52,493 bases of DNA from an uncultured Lachnospiraceae bacterium (GCA_947177445.1 CAMWUL010000019.1:1-52493), one strand, 5' to 3'; shown: positions 17,518 to 26,354, numbered from the stretch's first letter. Translations and numbers: made by a program. Notes: a model not told the origin generated them from the letters alone.

Positions 17518-18748
17518 CCGTATCCGATTCTCCGGGAGTGTCCACTCCCGTCTCCACTTTCTCAGTATCGGCGCTTTTCCCTGCTTTTTCCTGCACCAGA
17601 AAATCTCCGTACAGAATCCAGGACTGGCCGTCAACACCTATTTTAACATCTTTTTCAATAATTTGTACCCCTTTTTCCTGCAAATTTGCAAGAAAAGTCA
17701 TTAATTTTTCGTTTAGCAGGACTTTTGCCTCCTCATCTGTATATCGATGCTCCACATTTACGTACTCCCGATAGGTATAGCTTCCCGTGTATATGGGGAT
17801 GGACAGCTTTTCAAACAAGAGCGGCCTGCTTTCCCTGATCAGACTGTCGTACACCAGAAACGGGCTTTCCTCCGGCATCTTCCACTCCTGTCCCCCGAAG
17901 CGGAAAAAATATCGTGTCTTCTCTCTCCCGGTATATTCCTTCCTTACATAGTCAAAGGGAAGACTGTCGGTAAATTCCATTCTGTGCTCGATGACAATAT
18001 CTGCATCCGCATCCACATAATAGTATTCCCTGACAGTGGCGTCCTCATTATAAATGGGAACCTTTCCTTCCACCAGCACGCATCCCGCCTCCACCTCGTC
18101 CCCGATGGCCACCTTCGGCACACCGCTCCTGACGATCATGGAGACCACCCTTCCGCCGTATTCCGCCACCAAATCCGTTCCTGTGGTCTCCTTTTTTTCA
18201 GGGCTTACTATGGGCGCATCGTTTTCCTTGATATCGATCAGAAGCTTCGTTCCCGAAAGACGGGCGGAAGCCCAGGTGATCTGGGAAAATCGTCTGCGGA
18301 TCTCCTTTTCCAGCTCCTCGATATCCAGGTCCCTCTTCTGCATTCCCACCGTCACCTGGTTTTCCTTCAAAAAGCTCTGAAAAACGTCATCCGTGATCTG
18401 ATAGTTCCCAGAAATTTCTATGTTCCATATGTACAGGGAAGACCATATCCAGAAGGCTGCCGCCAGCAGCAGGCCCATGACAAACACCTTCCTTTTCAAC
18501 AGCCGGGGCAGAAAAAAAGGCAGTCCATATCTTTCCAATACGGCTACCCTTGTTCCCGTTTTCCTGACAATGGGACGCAGAGCCCAAAAGCCCCTCAGGT
18601 TGATGTTCATATAGTATACATCGCCTTCCCTGACAATATTCCAGATCAGGATCCCCTTATTGCTGCATAGATTCATAAAGCGCTCCGGGGAAAATCCCCA
18701 TACCCGGATCCGCAGGTAACCTCTGAGATATTTCAATAATTCGATCAT
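17510..18748 (-). CDS. yqfD: Sporulation protein YqfD
   Basis: 412 residues. A membrane segment (about 91-110, VFVMGLLLAAAFWIWSSLYI) follows an N-terminal domain with the family opening LKYLRGYLRIRVWGFSPERF. The following extracytoplasmic part holds ENDAPIVSPEKK and GGRVVSMIVRSGVPKVAIGD, typical of YqfD. In Bacillus YqfD is a sigma-E-controlled mother-cell protein needed for sporulation. The start has AAAGGAAAAGGG upstream. It is coupled by overlap to phoH. Confidence 0.93.
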   Translation of the reverse strand: MIELLKYLRGYLRIRVWGFSPERFMNLCSNKGILIWNIVREGDVYYMNINLRGFWALRPIVRKTGTRVAVLERYGLPFFLPRLLKRKVFVMGLLLAAAFWIWSSLYIWNIEISGNYQITDDVFQSFLKENQVTVGMQKRDLDIEELEKEIRRRFSQITWASARLSGTKLLIDIKENDAPIVSPEKKETTGTDLVAEYGGRVVSMIVRSGVPKVAIGDEVEAGCVLVEGKVPIYNEDATVREYYYVDADADIVIEHRMEFTDSLPFDYVRKEYTGREKTRYFFRFGGQEWKMPEESPFLVYDSLIRESRPLLFEKLSIPIYTGSYTYREYVNVEHRYTDEEAKVLLNEKLMTFLANLQEKGVQIIEKDVKIGVDGQSWILYGDFLVQEKAGKSADTEKVETGVDTPGESDTDE

Positions 18749-18769
18749 GGTCTTCCCTTTTCCTTTCCA

Positions 18770-18790
18770 AAAGGTATTTTGTATACCTTT
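18770..18790 (-). other. Hairpin just upstream of the yqfD ribosome binding site
   Basis: Perfect 8-base arms AAAGGTAT and ATACCTTT around a 5-base loop, between yqfC and yqfD, immediately before the AAAGG ribosome binding region. No T-run follows. It could modulate yqfD translation or protect the mRNA end. Confidence 0.4.
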
Positions 18791-18799
18791 ATGCAGTTG

Positions 18800-19081
18800 T
18801 CACAAATACCTGATACAGGTGATACAGCCGCTGATCTTCATATCCTCGTTGGTATAATAGTCTATGGCAAGCCGGGTTCCCTCAAAACAGGCCTGACAGG
18901 TTTTTCCCTGGAGTAAAATCTGATTTTCCGTATACTCCAGAATCCCCCTGTAATTTTCGATCCATGCTTCACTGTTGCCCGTAAGGGTAACCTTCATGGC
19001 TCCCATACAAATGTCCTTGGGCAGCTTCAGGGTTTCTACAAATTGTTCTTTTCTTTGATTGCGGTCACGGTTCTTCTTCAT
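18800..19081 (-). CDS. yqfC: YabP/YqfC family sporulation protein
   Basis: 93 residues. The family pattern is clear: LKLPKDICMGAMKVTLTGNS, then AWIENYRGILEYTENQILLQ, and a final beta-strand region. YqfC is paired with YqfD in spore formers and works in the mother cell. The gene starts only about 7 bases after a sigma-E-like -10 box and lacks a good ribosome binding site. Confidence 0.88.
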   Translation of the reverse strand: MKKNRDRNQRKEQFVETLKLPKDICMGAMKVTLTGNSEAWIENYRGILEYTENQILLQGKTCQACFEGTRLAIDYYTNEDMKISGCITCIRYL

Positions 19082-19087
19082 GTTTTC

Positions 19088-19116
19088 ATTATATTATCCC
19101 CTGGCGAAAATTATTC
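19088..19116 (-). promoter_or_regulatory. Possible sigma-E promoter of yqfC-yqfD
   Basis: Minus strand GAATAAT (19110-19116), 14-base spacer, AATATAAT (19088-19095); the Bacillus sigma-E pattern is KMATATT-N14/15-CATACAMT. The expected transcript start would fall at the yqfC ATG, so the message would be nearly leaderless, which weakens the call. Confidence 0.35.
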
Positions 19117-19146
19117 GAGGCTGCCGCGCCTAAGCACAGCAGCCTC
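19117..19146 (-). terminator. Hairpin terminator after pdp
   Basis: Arms GAGGCTGC (19139-19146) and GCAGCCTC (19117-19124) with a 14-base loop, followed on the minus strand by GAATAATTTT. It sits 40 bases after the pdp stop and before yqfC. The weak T-run makes termination partial at best. Confidence 0.45.
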
Positions 19147-19185
19147 TGATAAAATCCATTTCTTCTGTCAAAGCAGCAAACGGAT

Positions 19186-20487
19186 CTATAAAATGTCAAC
19201 GATAAACGGTCTGGGTATGGGCGGATCCTTTTCAATATGACAGGCTGCCCGGAAATGCTCCCCGGCAGCTTCCGCCTGCTCCTGGCCGGCAGCATGGATA
19301 ACCGCCAGGGTCTCCCCTGCCTTTACAGGATCTCCGGCCTTTTTATGCAGCACCAGTCCCACTGCCGGATCGATACAGCTGTCCTTTGTCTCCCGGCCTC
19401 CTCCCAGCATCAGTGAGCAGACTCCTGCCTCCTGGCAGTCAATATGATGCACATATCCATCTGCCTTTGCCGTAACCGGCCACTTAACCGGCGCCTGGGG
19501 AAGCAGCCGGGGATCATACACCGCCCTGGGGTCGCCCCCCTGGGCCTCCACCAGCTCCGCCAGCTTTTTAAGGGCACTGCCATCCTCTATGGCCTTTTGG
19601 AGCATGGCCCTGGCCTCTTTCTCCTGTCCTGCCTTTTCTCCGGCCATCAGCATCCGGCTGCCCAGAGTCAGACACAGCTCCACGAAGTCCTTCGGTCCTC
19701 TTCCCTGCAGAGTATCGATGGCCTCCTTCACCTCCAGAGCATTGCCTATGGCGTACCCCAGCGGCTGATCCATATCGGAGATCACAGCCGTCATCCTGCG
19801 CCCGGCATTTCTTCCGATCTTCACCATCTCCTCTGCCAGAGCCCTGGCATCCTCCTCGCTCTTCATAAAAGCGCCGCTGCCCGTCTTCACATCCAGTACA
19901 ATGGCGTCCGCGCCGGCAGCCAGCTTTTTGCTCATGATGGAGCTGGCAATCAATGACATATTATCCACGGTTGCCGTCACGTCCCGCAATGCATACAGCT
20001 TTTTGTCTGCGGGCGCCAGATCTGCGGTCTGGCCCATGATGGCAATCCCGATCCGATTTACGTTCTCAATGAATTTCTCCGTAGTCAGCCCGGTGGAAAA
20101 GCCTGGAAAGCTTTCCAGCTTATCAATGGTTCCGCCTGTATGGCCCAGCCCCCGTCCGCTCATCTTGGCCACAGGAATTCCGCAGGCCGCAGTCATAGGA
20201 CCCAGCGCCAGAGAGGTCTTGTCCCCCACGCCTCCGGTGCTGTGTTTATCCACCTTAATTCCATGAATGCCGGACAAATCCAGCATATCTCCGCTGCGAG
20301 CCATGGCCATAGTCAGCGCAAGGGTTTCCCGTTCCGTCATTTTTTGGAAAAATATGGCCATCATCAGGGCGGAAACCTGATAATCCGGAATTTCTCCCTC
20401 TGTGTACCCTTGAACAAAAAACCGGATCTCTTCCTCGGACAGTTCTCCGCCGCCCCTTTTTTTCAGAATAATGTCATACATTCTCAT
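19186..20487 (-). CDS. pdp: Pyrimidine-nucleoside phosphorylase
   Basis: 433 residues, the same length as the Bacillus enzyme. Splits uridine and thymidine phosphorolytically for salvage. Clear marks are [20 protein letters not shown] (phosphate-binding), [31 protein letters not shown] and [13 protein letters not shown]. The start at 20487 ([13 protein letters not shown]) matches the family and has AGGA nine bases upstream; earlier ATGs at 20493 and 20523 are less well placed. Confidence 0.95.
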   Translation of the reverse strand: MRMYDIILKKRGGGELSEEEIRFFVQGYTEGEIPDYQVSALMMAIFFQKMTERETLALTMAMARSGDMLDLSGIHGIKVDKHSTGGVGDKTSLALGPMTAACGIPVAKMSGRGLGHTGGTIDKLESFPGFSTGLTTEKFIENVNRIGIAIMGQTADLAPADKKLYALRDVTATVDNMSLIASSIMSKKLAAGADAIVLDVKTGSGAFMKSEEDARALAEEMVKIGRNAGRRMTAVISDMDQPLGYAIGNALEVKEAIDTLQGRGPKDFVELCLTLGSRMLMAGEKAGQEKEARAMLQKAIEDGSALKKLAELVEAQGGDPRAVYDPRLLPQAPVKWPVTAKADGYVHHIDCQEAGVCSLMLGGGRETKDSCIDPAVGLVLHKKAGDPVKAGETLAVIHAAGQEQAEAAGEHFRAACHIEKDPPIPRPFIVDIL

Positions 20488-20535
20488 AGCCATACATCCT
20501 TTCTCAGCCCTGCGGCCTTCCATTACTGCTTCCGG

Positions 20536-21894
20536 TTATGGAGTGGTCAGTCTCAGGTAAATGGCTCCCAATCTGTCTATTTCCGTATCACAGGAGCCAT
20601 GTACTCCTGCCAGGCCATAGCCCTCGGGAGCCTGGAAGGTAAATACCTCTTTTTCCTTTTTACCGCCCTCCAGCACGTTGCCCAGATTGGTGACAAATTT
20701 CACATAGGAAATACGATAGGTACTGGTAAGAGATTTCTTCGCCTTACATACCTCCATAGATACTATATATTCTCCATCCGCCAAAGTCAACTCCTGATAT
20801 GTGCCTCCGCTTCCTCCGGCAGACACCTCCTCACCCTGATAGGTAAAGGCAATGCCGTCTACCCGGCTGCCTGTTCGGATTGCAATTTTTTCCGGCATCC
20901 GCTCTCCCATAGCCTCCATAAAGCTGAAGCCCGTGCCTCCGCCTCCGCCATAGGTCTGTGTGGTCAGAACATTTTCCTTCAATTCATAACGGAAGGTGGC
21001 AGTGATGGGGTAGTGATCGGACAGCTGATTTCCGTCTTCATCGGTAAAGTCTGTCTTGAGCGCATAATAATCTACGGACAGCTCCACATTTTTCCCGCTC
21101 CTGTACCAGATCTTATCCACCACCTCATTGGCTGCGCTGTTTCTGTTCTCCTCGTCGATCAGCGCATCGCTTCCAAAGACCGGCTCCACGCCGCCGCGCA
21201 TATACTCCACCCAGATATCCGTCAGCCCGCAGGGATCCAGCACCGTCTCTCTGATTTTGTCCCTGGTGTACCTGCAATTGGTGTCCCCGATCACGATTAC
21301 CGCCTTACCCGACGATTTCTGAAGGATCAGCTCCGCCAGCTGTTTCAGATTGGACTCTCTGGCCGCCATGGAACCGGGATCCGTGCCCGCATCCGTATGT
21401 ATATCATAGATATCAATATAATACCCCGGCGCAATTTCCATGGAAGAGTACAGAATTCCCTTGGGCGTCATCTGATCCGCACCGTTGGTGATAAAGCCGT
21501 GGGAATCATTCCACTTATACCGCTGTGTCTCATAAAGAGGGAATGCCGATAAAAAGTTCATGCCGTCCCCCACAGGCACATTTCCGCTGGTCGGGGTCAG
21601 ATAAGGCAGCGTTACCTCGGAGATCAGCTGCTTATGATATGCAAAATCCTCCTGCACACTGACCAGATCATACTCATTCAAAAGGGGACTCATCTTTACG
21701 GTATTTTTTGCTGGATCACTGCTGGATATAATCCCCGGCAGCCCCGCCACATTCAGGGAAAGCACTCTGAAACTTCCCTGGGATGACTCTGATGCCTGCG
21801 CCTTAAGCGTCTGTCCGCTTCCTGTCGTCAGCCCTGCCGCCATCAGCAGAGCCAGTCCTGCCGCAAGCCACTTCATTGTTTTCTTTCTCATCAT
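20536..21894 (-). CDS. Secreted EEP-family phosphodiesterase fused to a jacalin-like lectin domain
   Basis: 452 residues with a Sec signal peptide (MKWLAAGLALLMAAGLTTG, then a QA-SES region). Residues about 41-305 form an endonuclease/exonuclease/phosphatase domain of the sphingomyelinase-like branch: LSLNVAGLP (N48), SVQEDF (E82), DIHTDAG (H166), VIGDTNCRY (D204, N206) and the catalytic LSDHYP (D293, H294). Residues about 315-450 read as a jacalin-type lectin fold: YGGGGGTGFSF, PEKIAIRTGSRVDGIAFTYQ, GGSGGTYQELTL and a final GLAGVHGSCDTEIDRLGAIY. This suggests a glycan-targeted secreted phosphodiesterase acting on phospholipid or nucleic acid; the substrate is not provable here. An AAGGAGG site eight bases upstream fixes the start. 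It is preceded by a strange A-rich repeat leader. Confidence 0.85.
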   Translation of the reverse strand: MMRKKTMKWLAAGLALLMAAGLTTGSGQTLKAQASESSQGSFRVLSLNVAGLPGIISSSDPAKNTVKMSPLLNEYDLVSVQEDFAYHKQLISEVTLPYLTPTSGNVPVGDGMNFLSAFPLYETQRYKWNDSHGFITNGADQMTPKGILYSSMEIAPGYYIDIYDIHTDAGTDPGSMAARESNLKQLAELILQKSSGKAVIVIGDTNCRYTRDKIRETVLDPCGLTDIWVEYMRGGVEPVFGSDALIDEENRNSAANEVVDKIWYRSGKNVELSVDYYALKTDFTDEDGNQLSDHYPITATFRYELKENVLTTQTYGGGGGTGFSFMEAMGERMPEKIAIRTGSRVDGIAFTYQGEEVSAGGSGGTYQELTLADGEYIVSMEVCKAKKSLTSTYRISYVKFVTNLGNVLEGGKKEKEVFTFQAPEGYGLAGVHGSCDTEIDRLGAIYLRLTTP

Positions 21895-21990
21895 TTCCGC
21901 AACCTCCTTTTTGTTTTTGGCCTTGCCATTTGTTTTTTGCTTTGCATTTTGTTTTTGCTTGCTTTGTGTTTTTCTTTTTGTTTTGTGTTT

Positions 21991-22070
21991 TGCTTTTTGT
22001 CTTTCTTTTTGTTCTTTTGTCTTTCTTTTTGTTCTTTTGCTTTGCTTTTTATTCTTTTGCTTTGCTTTTT
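21991..22070 (-). repeat. Four 20-bp A-rich tandem repeats in the EEP-lectin leader
   Basis: Read on the minus strand the units 22070-22051, 22050-22031, 22030-22011 and 22010-21991 follow AAAAAGCAAAGCAAAAGAAY, the first two differing at a single base and the last two drifting (AAAAAGAAAGAC...). A less regular purine/A-rich stretch continues to about 21915. The strand is almost free of T, so the transcript would be unstructured. It is also open in frame with the downstream gene from 22155, but with no ATG, GTG or TTG start. Confidence 0.85.
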
Positions 22071-22093
22071 GTTCCGGCTTTTGTTTACCGGCT

Positions 22094-22159
22094 TTATGCT
22101 TTGTTTTCAGCTCCCGGCCCGGTTTGGATGATTGCTTTCGTTCTGGTTCCCTGATTCAC
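22094..22159 (-). CDS. Possible 21-codon leader peptide upstream of the A-rich repeats
   Basis: A GTG at 22159, with GGAGG eleven bases upstream, opens a 21-residue frame (MNQGTRTKAIIQTGPG...) that ends with TAA just before the repeats. There is no family support, so this is a tentative reading; the same AGGAGGTGA could simply be chance. Confidence 0.2.
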   Translation of the reverse strand: MNQGTRTKAIIQTGPGAENKA

Positions 22160-22417
22160 CTCCTGTCTTTCCTCCGGTATCCGGCACTGATTTATTCTGT
22201 ATATCCACATGCTTTTCGCTTTATTTATCCTTAATTCATTTTATTAATGTACAATTATTACTTTTCTCATCTCTCACGCTCATGTTTTCTGATAATAAGA
22301 TCTTAACATAGACATATGACTATCTCAACGCAATCGTTGCTTTTTTTGTTGTATTTATTGCAAATTTTGCTTTTCCCTCGGCATTTTTCACCCTGCAGGC
22401 TGTCCGCTGCAATTATA

Positions 22418-22446
22418 TGAATACGAAAAGGAAATACCGCATAGGT
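22418..22446 (+). promoter_or_regulatory. Possible sigma-G-type promoter of the SleL-type gene
   Basis: TGAATA (22418-22423), 16-base spacer, CATAGGT (22440-22446), 46 bases before the start codon. The -35 matches the sigma-G pattern fully, the -10 only in its CATA half, and the spacer is a base short, so this is weak support for forespore expression. Confidence 0.3.
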
Positions 22447-22492
22447 TTTCACTAGATTCTTTTCCGTCATTATTGAAAGGCCAGGATAGCTT

Positions 22493-23632
22493 ATGGAAAT
22501 TTACGTGGTAAAAGAAGGAGACAACATAGATGACATTGCAGAAGCTCTGGAGGTCTCACCCCAGCAGCTGATTTTTGATAATCAGTTAATCTATCCCTAT
22601 GCCCTCGCCATCGGCCAGGCACTTCTGGTGGAAAAAGGCGCCCGAAGCGCCGCCCGGGCCATATCCGTCAGCGGATACGCCTACCCCTTTATCAGTCCCT
22701 GGGTGTTAGAGCAGACCCTTCCCTTTTTGACAGCTCTGCCTGTCTTTTCCTATGGCTTTACGCCGGAAGGAGAGCTTCTTCCGCCGCCTTACGGAGACGA
22801 CCAATGGATGATCTCGGAGGCGCTTCGATTCGGAGTCCGGCCCATTCTCACTCTCACTCCCTTCGGTTCCGACGGCAATTTTAATAACCAGCTGATCCAT
22901 TCTGTGGTAAACGATTCTGTCTACAGGGACAACCTGATTCAAAATATGCTGGGATTAATGTATGAAAAGGGATACCAGGGCGTTGATATCGATTTTGAAT
23001 ATATTCTGGCAGAGGATAAAGACGCCTTTTCGGCTTTTGTGAGACAGACGGCGGAAACCATGCGCGCCAACGGTTTTCATACCTCCGTTGCTCTGGCGCC
23101 AAAGACTTCCGATGATCAGAAGGGACTTTTATATGAGGGGAAAGACTACCGGGCCTTGGGAGAAGCCGCGGATCATGTGCTTTTAATGACTTATGAATGG
23201 GGCTATACCTATGGTCCGCCCATGGCCGTGGCGCCCCTGAATCAGGTGCGCCGGGTAGTGGAATATGCCCTGACGCAAATTCCTGCGGAAAAGATTGATC
23301 TGGGAATTCCCAATTACGGCTATGACTGGCCTCTTCCCTATGAAAGAGGCGTCACCAAAGCGGAAACCATCAATAATATTCAGGCCGTGCGCATCGCTGT
23401 GGCAAATGATGCTGAAATACAATTTGACGAAACGGCGCAAAGTCCCTTTTTCACCTATACAGACCGGGGAACGGCGCATGAGGTCTGGTTTGAGGATGTT
23501 CGAAGCCTGTCCGCCAAATTTGACCTGATAGAGGAATTCGGCCTCCGGGGATGCGGATACTGGCAGATCATGCAATGGTTCCGCGCTAACTGGCTGTTGC
23601 TGCAGGACCGCTTTTTCATTGAAAAAAATTAG
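22493..23632 (+). CDS. LysM-GH18 spore peptidoglycan hydrolase (SleL/YaaH-like)
   Basis: 379 residues, the only plus-strand gene. Residues 1-47 are one LysM domain (YVVKEGDNIDDIAEALEVSP). Residues about 58-370 form a glycoside hydrolase family 18 barrel with the catalytic motif VDIDFEY (D165, D167, E169), LLMTYEW and GYWQIMQW. SleL/YaaH-type enzymes are N-acetylglucosaminidases that cut cortex muropeptides during germination. The lack of a signal peptide fits proteins made inside the sporangium and held by LysM. AGGA lies eight bases before the start. It ends one base from the convergent nth stop. Confidence 0.9.
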   Translation: MEIYVVKEGDNIDDIAEALEVSPQQLIFDNQLIYPYALAIGQALLVEKGARSAARAISVSGYAYPFISPWVLEQTLPFLTALPVFSYGFTPEGELLPPPYGDDQWMISEALRFGVRPILTLTPFGSDGNFNNQLIHSVVNDSVYRDNLIQNMLGLMYEKGYQGVDIDFEYILAEDKDAFSAFVRQTAETMRANGFHTSVALAPKTSDDQKGLLYEGKDYRALGEAADHVLLMTYEWGYTYGPPMAVAPLNQVRRVVEYALTQIPAEKIDLGIPNYGYDWPLPYERGVTKAETINNIQAVRIAVANDAEIQFDETAQSPFFTYTDRGTAHEVWFEDVRSLSAKFDLIEEFGLRGCGYWQIMQWFRANWLLLQDRFFIEKN

Positions 23633-23633
23633 A

Positions 23634-24269
23634 TTATACGCCTGCTTTCCTGCAGATATTTTGAAGACAGCATCTGTCACAATAGGGTTTGGTCCGGGCA
23701 GTGCAGACCGCCCGGCCATGCTCCACCAGCCTGTGGCAGAAATCACTGCCCTCCTTGGGCGGAATAATCTTCCACAATTCCTTTTCCACCTTGGCCGGTT
23801 CCTTGATTCCGTCCACCAGCCCCATCCGGTTTACAAGGCGGATACAGTGGGTATCTGTCACAATGGCCGGCTTTCCAAACACATCTCCCATGATCAGATT
23901 GGCGCTCTTTCTGCCCACCCCGGGCAGGGCAAGCAATTTCTGAAAATCCTCCGGCACTCTGCCGCCATACTCGTCCCGCAGCATTTTCATACAGGCGCTG
24001 ATGTCTCTGGCTTTGCTGTTTCCCAGGCCGCAGGGATGCACGATTTCTTCTATTTTCTCCACAGGCGCCTCCGCCAGTGCATTTACATCCGGATATTTCT
24101 CATACAGCTTTTCCACTACCACATTGACTCTGGCGTCCGTACACTGTGCCGCCAGGCGCACGCTGACCAAAAGCTTCCAGGCCTGATCATAATCCAGCGT
24201 ACAGCCCGCGTCCGGATATTCCGCCTTCAGTTTTTCTATGATCTCCAATGCCCGCTGTTTTTTCGTCAT
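23634..24269 (-). CDS. nth: Endonuclease III
   Basis: 211 residues. A DNA glycosylase/AP lyase for oxidised pyrimidines in base excision repair. The helix-hairpin-helix LLALPGVGRKSANLIMGDVF contains the catalytic lysine, and VTDTHCIRLVNRMG holds the conserved Asp. The C-terminal [4Fe-4S] motif CTARTKPYCDRCCLQNIC has a first spacer of seven residues rather than the usual six. AAGGAGA lies nine bases upstream. Last gene of the long polA-containing run. Confidence 0.95.
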   Translation of the reverse strand: MTKKQRALEIIEKLKAEYPDAGCTLDYDQAWKLLVSVRLAAQCTDARVNVVVEKLYEKYPDVNALAEAPVEKIEEIVHPCGLGNSKARDISACMKMLRDEYGGRVPEDFQKLLALPGVGRKSANLIMGDVFGKPAIVTDTHCIRLVNRMGLVDGIKEPAKVEKELWKIIPPKEGSDFCHRLVEHGRAVCTARTKPYCDRCCLQNICRKAGV

Positions 24270-24296
24270 ATCATTTGTCTCCTTGTTTTCCGTATC

Positions 24297-24962
24297 TCAG
24301 GTCTTTTCGCCGTGGGACAACATTATTTCCTCTCCCGTCTCCAGAAAAAAGCAGCTTCCCCCATATCCACAGGATTCATACAGCCGCACCACAATTTCCC
24401 GCATGCGCTCATCCAGCTGGTGATACACCGTCCCAGGCTCCCAGGGAAGTCCTGCAATATAGGCTCTCTGCCGTCTGTCCAGCTTCTGAAGCCTCCTTTC
24501 CAGACCGGCGGAGTCCTCCTTTGCCTGCCGGCCGAAATCACAGGAAATATATATCTTTTCCGGACAGACTCCTGCACATTTTTCCTCCAGAAAGACCGAC
24601 AGCCTGCCGTCATTTGCACAGTCATACTGCTGCTTCTTCCAGATAATCTCCTCTGCCGCCCTGCCGGCCTGCAGCACAACACGACGGAAGGTGGCTTTTC
24701 CGTACCGGTCATATTCCTTCACATATTCTGCCTTTTCCGGTGTTTCGCCCTTTCCCGGCTCTTCCAGCAGGATGATCCTCTTTTTGACAAGATGCTCCCA
24801 CACGGTTTTCTGTACCTTTTTATGGGGAATCGGATATAAAAGCTGTTTTTCGATTTCATCCACCGTACAGCCCAGGTCTGCCAGATGCCTGATTGCTCCG
24901 CCGCCTGCCGCCTCAAATGTAAAACCGGATAGAGCCTCTCTGAAATAATCATTTTCTGCCAT
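24297..24962 (-). CDS. Conserved-looking hypothetical protein, unknown function
   Basis: 221 residues. I do not recognise a family. The N-terminal 100 residues are mostly helical and could resemble a winged-helix-like region (HLADLGCTVDEIEKQLLYPI, then KKVQKTVWEHLVKKRIILLE); the middle has WKKQQYDCANDGRLSVFLEE and a Cys-containing strand KIYISCDFG; the C-terminus is VVRLYESCGYGGSCFFLETG. No signal peptide or membrane span. It lies between the PFL-family gene and nth at short distances (27 bases each side) and is clearly in the same operon. Confidence 0.65.
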   Translation of the reverse strand: MAENDYFREALSGFTFEAAGGGAIRHLADLGCTVDEIEKQLLYPIPHKKVQKTVWEHLVKKRIILLEEPGKGETPEKAEYVKEYDRYGKATFRRVVLQAGRAAEEIIWKKQQYDCANDGRLSVFLEEKCAGVCPEKIYISCDFGRQAKEDSAGLERRLQKLDRRQRAYIAGLPWEPGTVYHQLDERMREIVVRLYESCGYGGSCFFLETGEEIMLSHGEKT

Positions 24963-24989
24963 TCTTTTGCCCCGCTGACAAATGAAATG

Positions 24990-26354
24990 TCAATTCTTAA
25001 AGCTGTGGATCGGTGCAGGGATACGCCCGCCGCGGCCTATAAAGGCATCGCAGGAGAACTGGTTCACGGGCATCACCGGCGCATACCCCAAAAGGCCGCC
25101 GAACTCCACGATATCTCCCACTCCCTTGCCGATTACAGGAATAATGCGCACCGCCGTTGTCTTCTGATTCACCATGCCGATCGCCATTTCATCCGCTATG
25201 ATGCCGGAAATGGTAGAAGCCCCGGTATCGCCGGGAATTGCAATCATATCCAGTCCCACGGAGCAGACGCAGGTCATGGCCTCCAGCTTCTCCAAGGTCA
25301 GCGCACCCGCCTTCACCGCATCGATCATTCCCTGATCCTCGCTGACCGGGATGAACGCTCCGCTCAGTCCTCCCACATAGGAGGACGCCATGACGCCGCC
25401 CTTCTTCACCTGGTCATTGAGCAGCGCAAGAGCGGCTGTGGTGCCGGGAGCCCCTGCGTATTCCAGTCCCATTTCGCACAAAATGTCCGCCACGCTGTCT
25501 CCGATGGCAGGAGTGGGCGCCAGGGACAGATCCACAATGCCAAAGGGAACCTTCAGCCTTCTGGAGGCTTCTCTGGCCACCAGCTGTCCCACCCGGGTCA
25601 CCTGAAATGCCGTTCTTTTAATGGTTTCGCAGAGCACCTCAAAGCTTTCCCCCCGGATCTCTTCCAGAGCGGTCTTTACCACCCCGGGACCGCTGACACC
25701 CACATTGACCACCTTGTCCGCCTCTGTGACCCCGTGAAAAGCGCCCGCCATAAAGGGATTGTCATCCGGCGCGTTGCAGAATACCACCAGCTTGGCACAG
25801 CCCAGAGAGTCATTTTCCTTAGTACATTCCGCAGTCTCCCGGATGATCTCTCCCATAAGTCTTACCGCATCCATATTGATACCGGTTCTGGTGGATCCCA
25901 GATTCACGGAGCTGCATACCCTCTCCGTAGTTGACAGTGCCAGGGGAATGGAACGGATCAGCAGTTCCTCGGCCGGAGACATTCCCTTGCTGACCAGGGC
26001 GGAATAACCGCCGATAAAATTTACGCCCACCTCACGGGCCACACTGTCCAGCGCTGCGGCTATAGATGCAAAATCCTCCTTTGTCCTGCAGGCTGCGCCG
26101 CCGATGAGGGCAATCGGAGTCACGGATATCCGCTTATTTACAATTGGTATCCCAAACTCCCTGGATATCTGCTCTCCCGTGCCCACCAGATCCTTCGCCG
26201 ATTCATATATCTTTCGGTAGATCTTTTCCTTCAGCTTTCCCAGGTCGGAATCTATACAATCCAGAAGGCTGATCCCCAGAGTGATGGTCCGCACATCCAG
26301 GTTTTCCTCCGTAATCATTTTGTTTGTCTGCGTCACTTCATGTAAATTGATCAT
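24990..26354 (-). CDS. PFL-family protein (UPF0210/DUF711)
   Basis: 454 residues, near-full family length, beginning [20 protein letters not shown] and containing [33 protein letters not shown] and the glycine-rich [20 protein letters not shown]. The family is distantly related to pyruvate formate-lyase-type folds, has unknown function and is regularly encoded next to a small ACT-domain protein, exactly as here (26381-26653). GGGAGG is six bases before the start. Confidence 0.95.
   Translation of the reverse strand: MINLHEVTQTNKMITEENLDVRTITLGISLLDCIDSDLGKLKEKIYRKIYESAKDLVGTGEQISREFGIPIVNKRISVTPIALIGGAACRTKEDFASIAAALDSVAREVGVNFIGGYSALVSKGMSPAEELLIRSIPLALSTTERVCSSVNLGSTRTGINMDAVRLMGEIIRETAECTKENDSLGCAKLVVFCNAPDDNPFMAGAFHGVTEADKVVNVGVSGPGVVKTALEEIRGESFEVLCETIKRTAFQVTRVGQLVAREASRRLKVPFGIVDLSLAPTPAIGDSVADILCEMGLEYAGAPGTTAALALLNDQVKKGGVMASSYVGGLSGAFIPVSEDQGMIDAVKAGALTLEKLEAMTCVCSVGLDMIAIPGDTGASTISGIIADEMAIGMVNQKTTAVRIIPVIGKGVGDIVEFGGLLGYAPVMPVNQFSCDAFIGRGGRIPAPIHSFKN

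Larger units (their letters stand above)
21895..22492. other. 598-bp gap between divergent EEP-lectin and SleL-type genes
   Basis: On the minus strand this holds, from the EEP start outwards, the AAGGAGG site, an A-rich tract with a 20-bp tandem repeat, and a perfect AGGAGGTGA sequence at 22157-22165 that is not followed by an ATG. Beyond that lies AT-rich DNA with no convincing vegetative promoter. The plus-strand half (about 22320-22490) holds a sigma-G-like promoter for the SleL-type gene. The plus-strand open frames across the T-rich complement are low-complexity artefacts. No RNA gene is recognised. Confidence 0.6.

Noticed and set aside
21876..22234. Three overlapping plus-strand frames rich in Phe, Leu and Cys in the EEP leader
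   Set aside because: All three frames are open because the T-rich complement of the A-rich repeats has no TAA, TAG or TGA; no ribosome binding site or protein family is visible.
22322..22351. GCAA-TCG-TTGC followed by seven T on the plus strand
   Set aside because: The stem is only four bases and no plus-strand gene ends before it.
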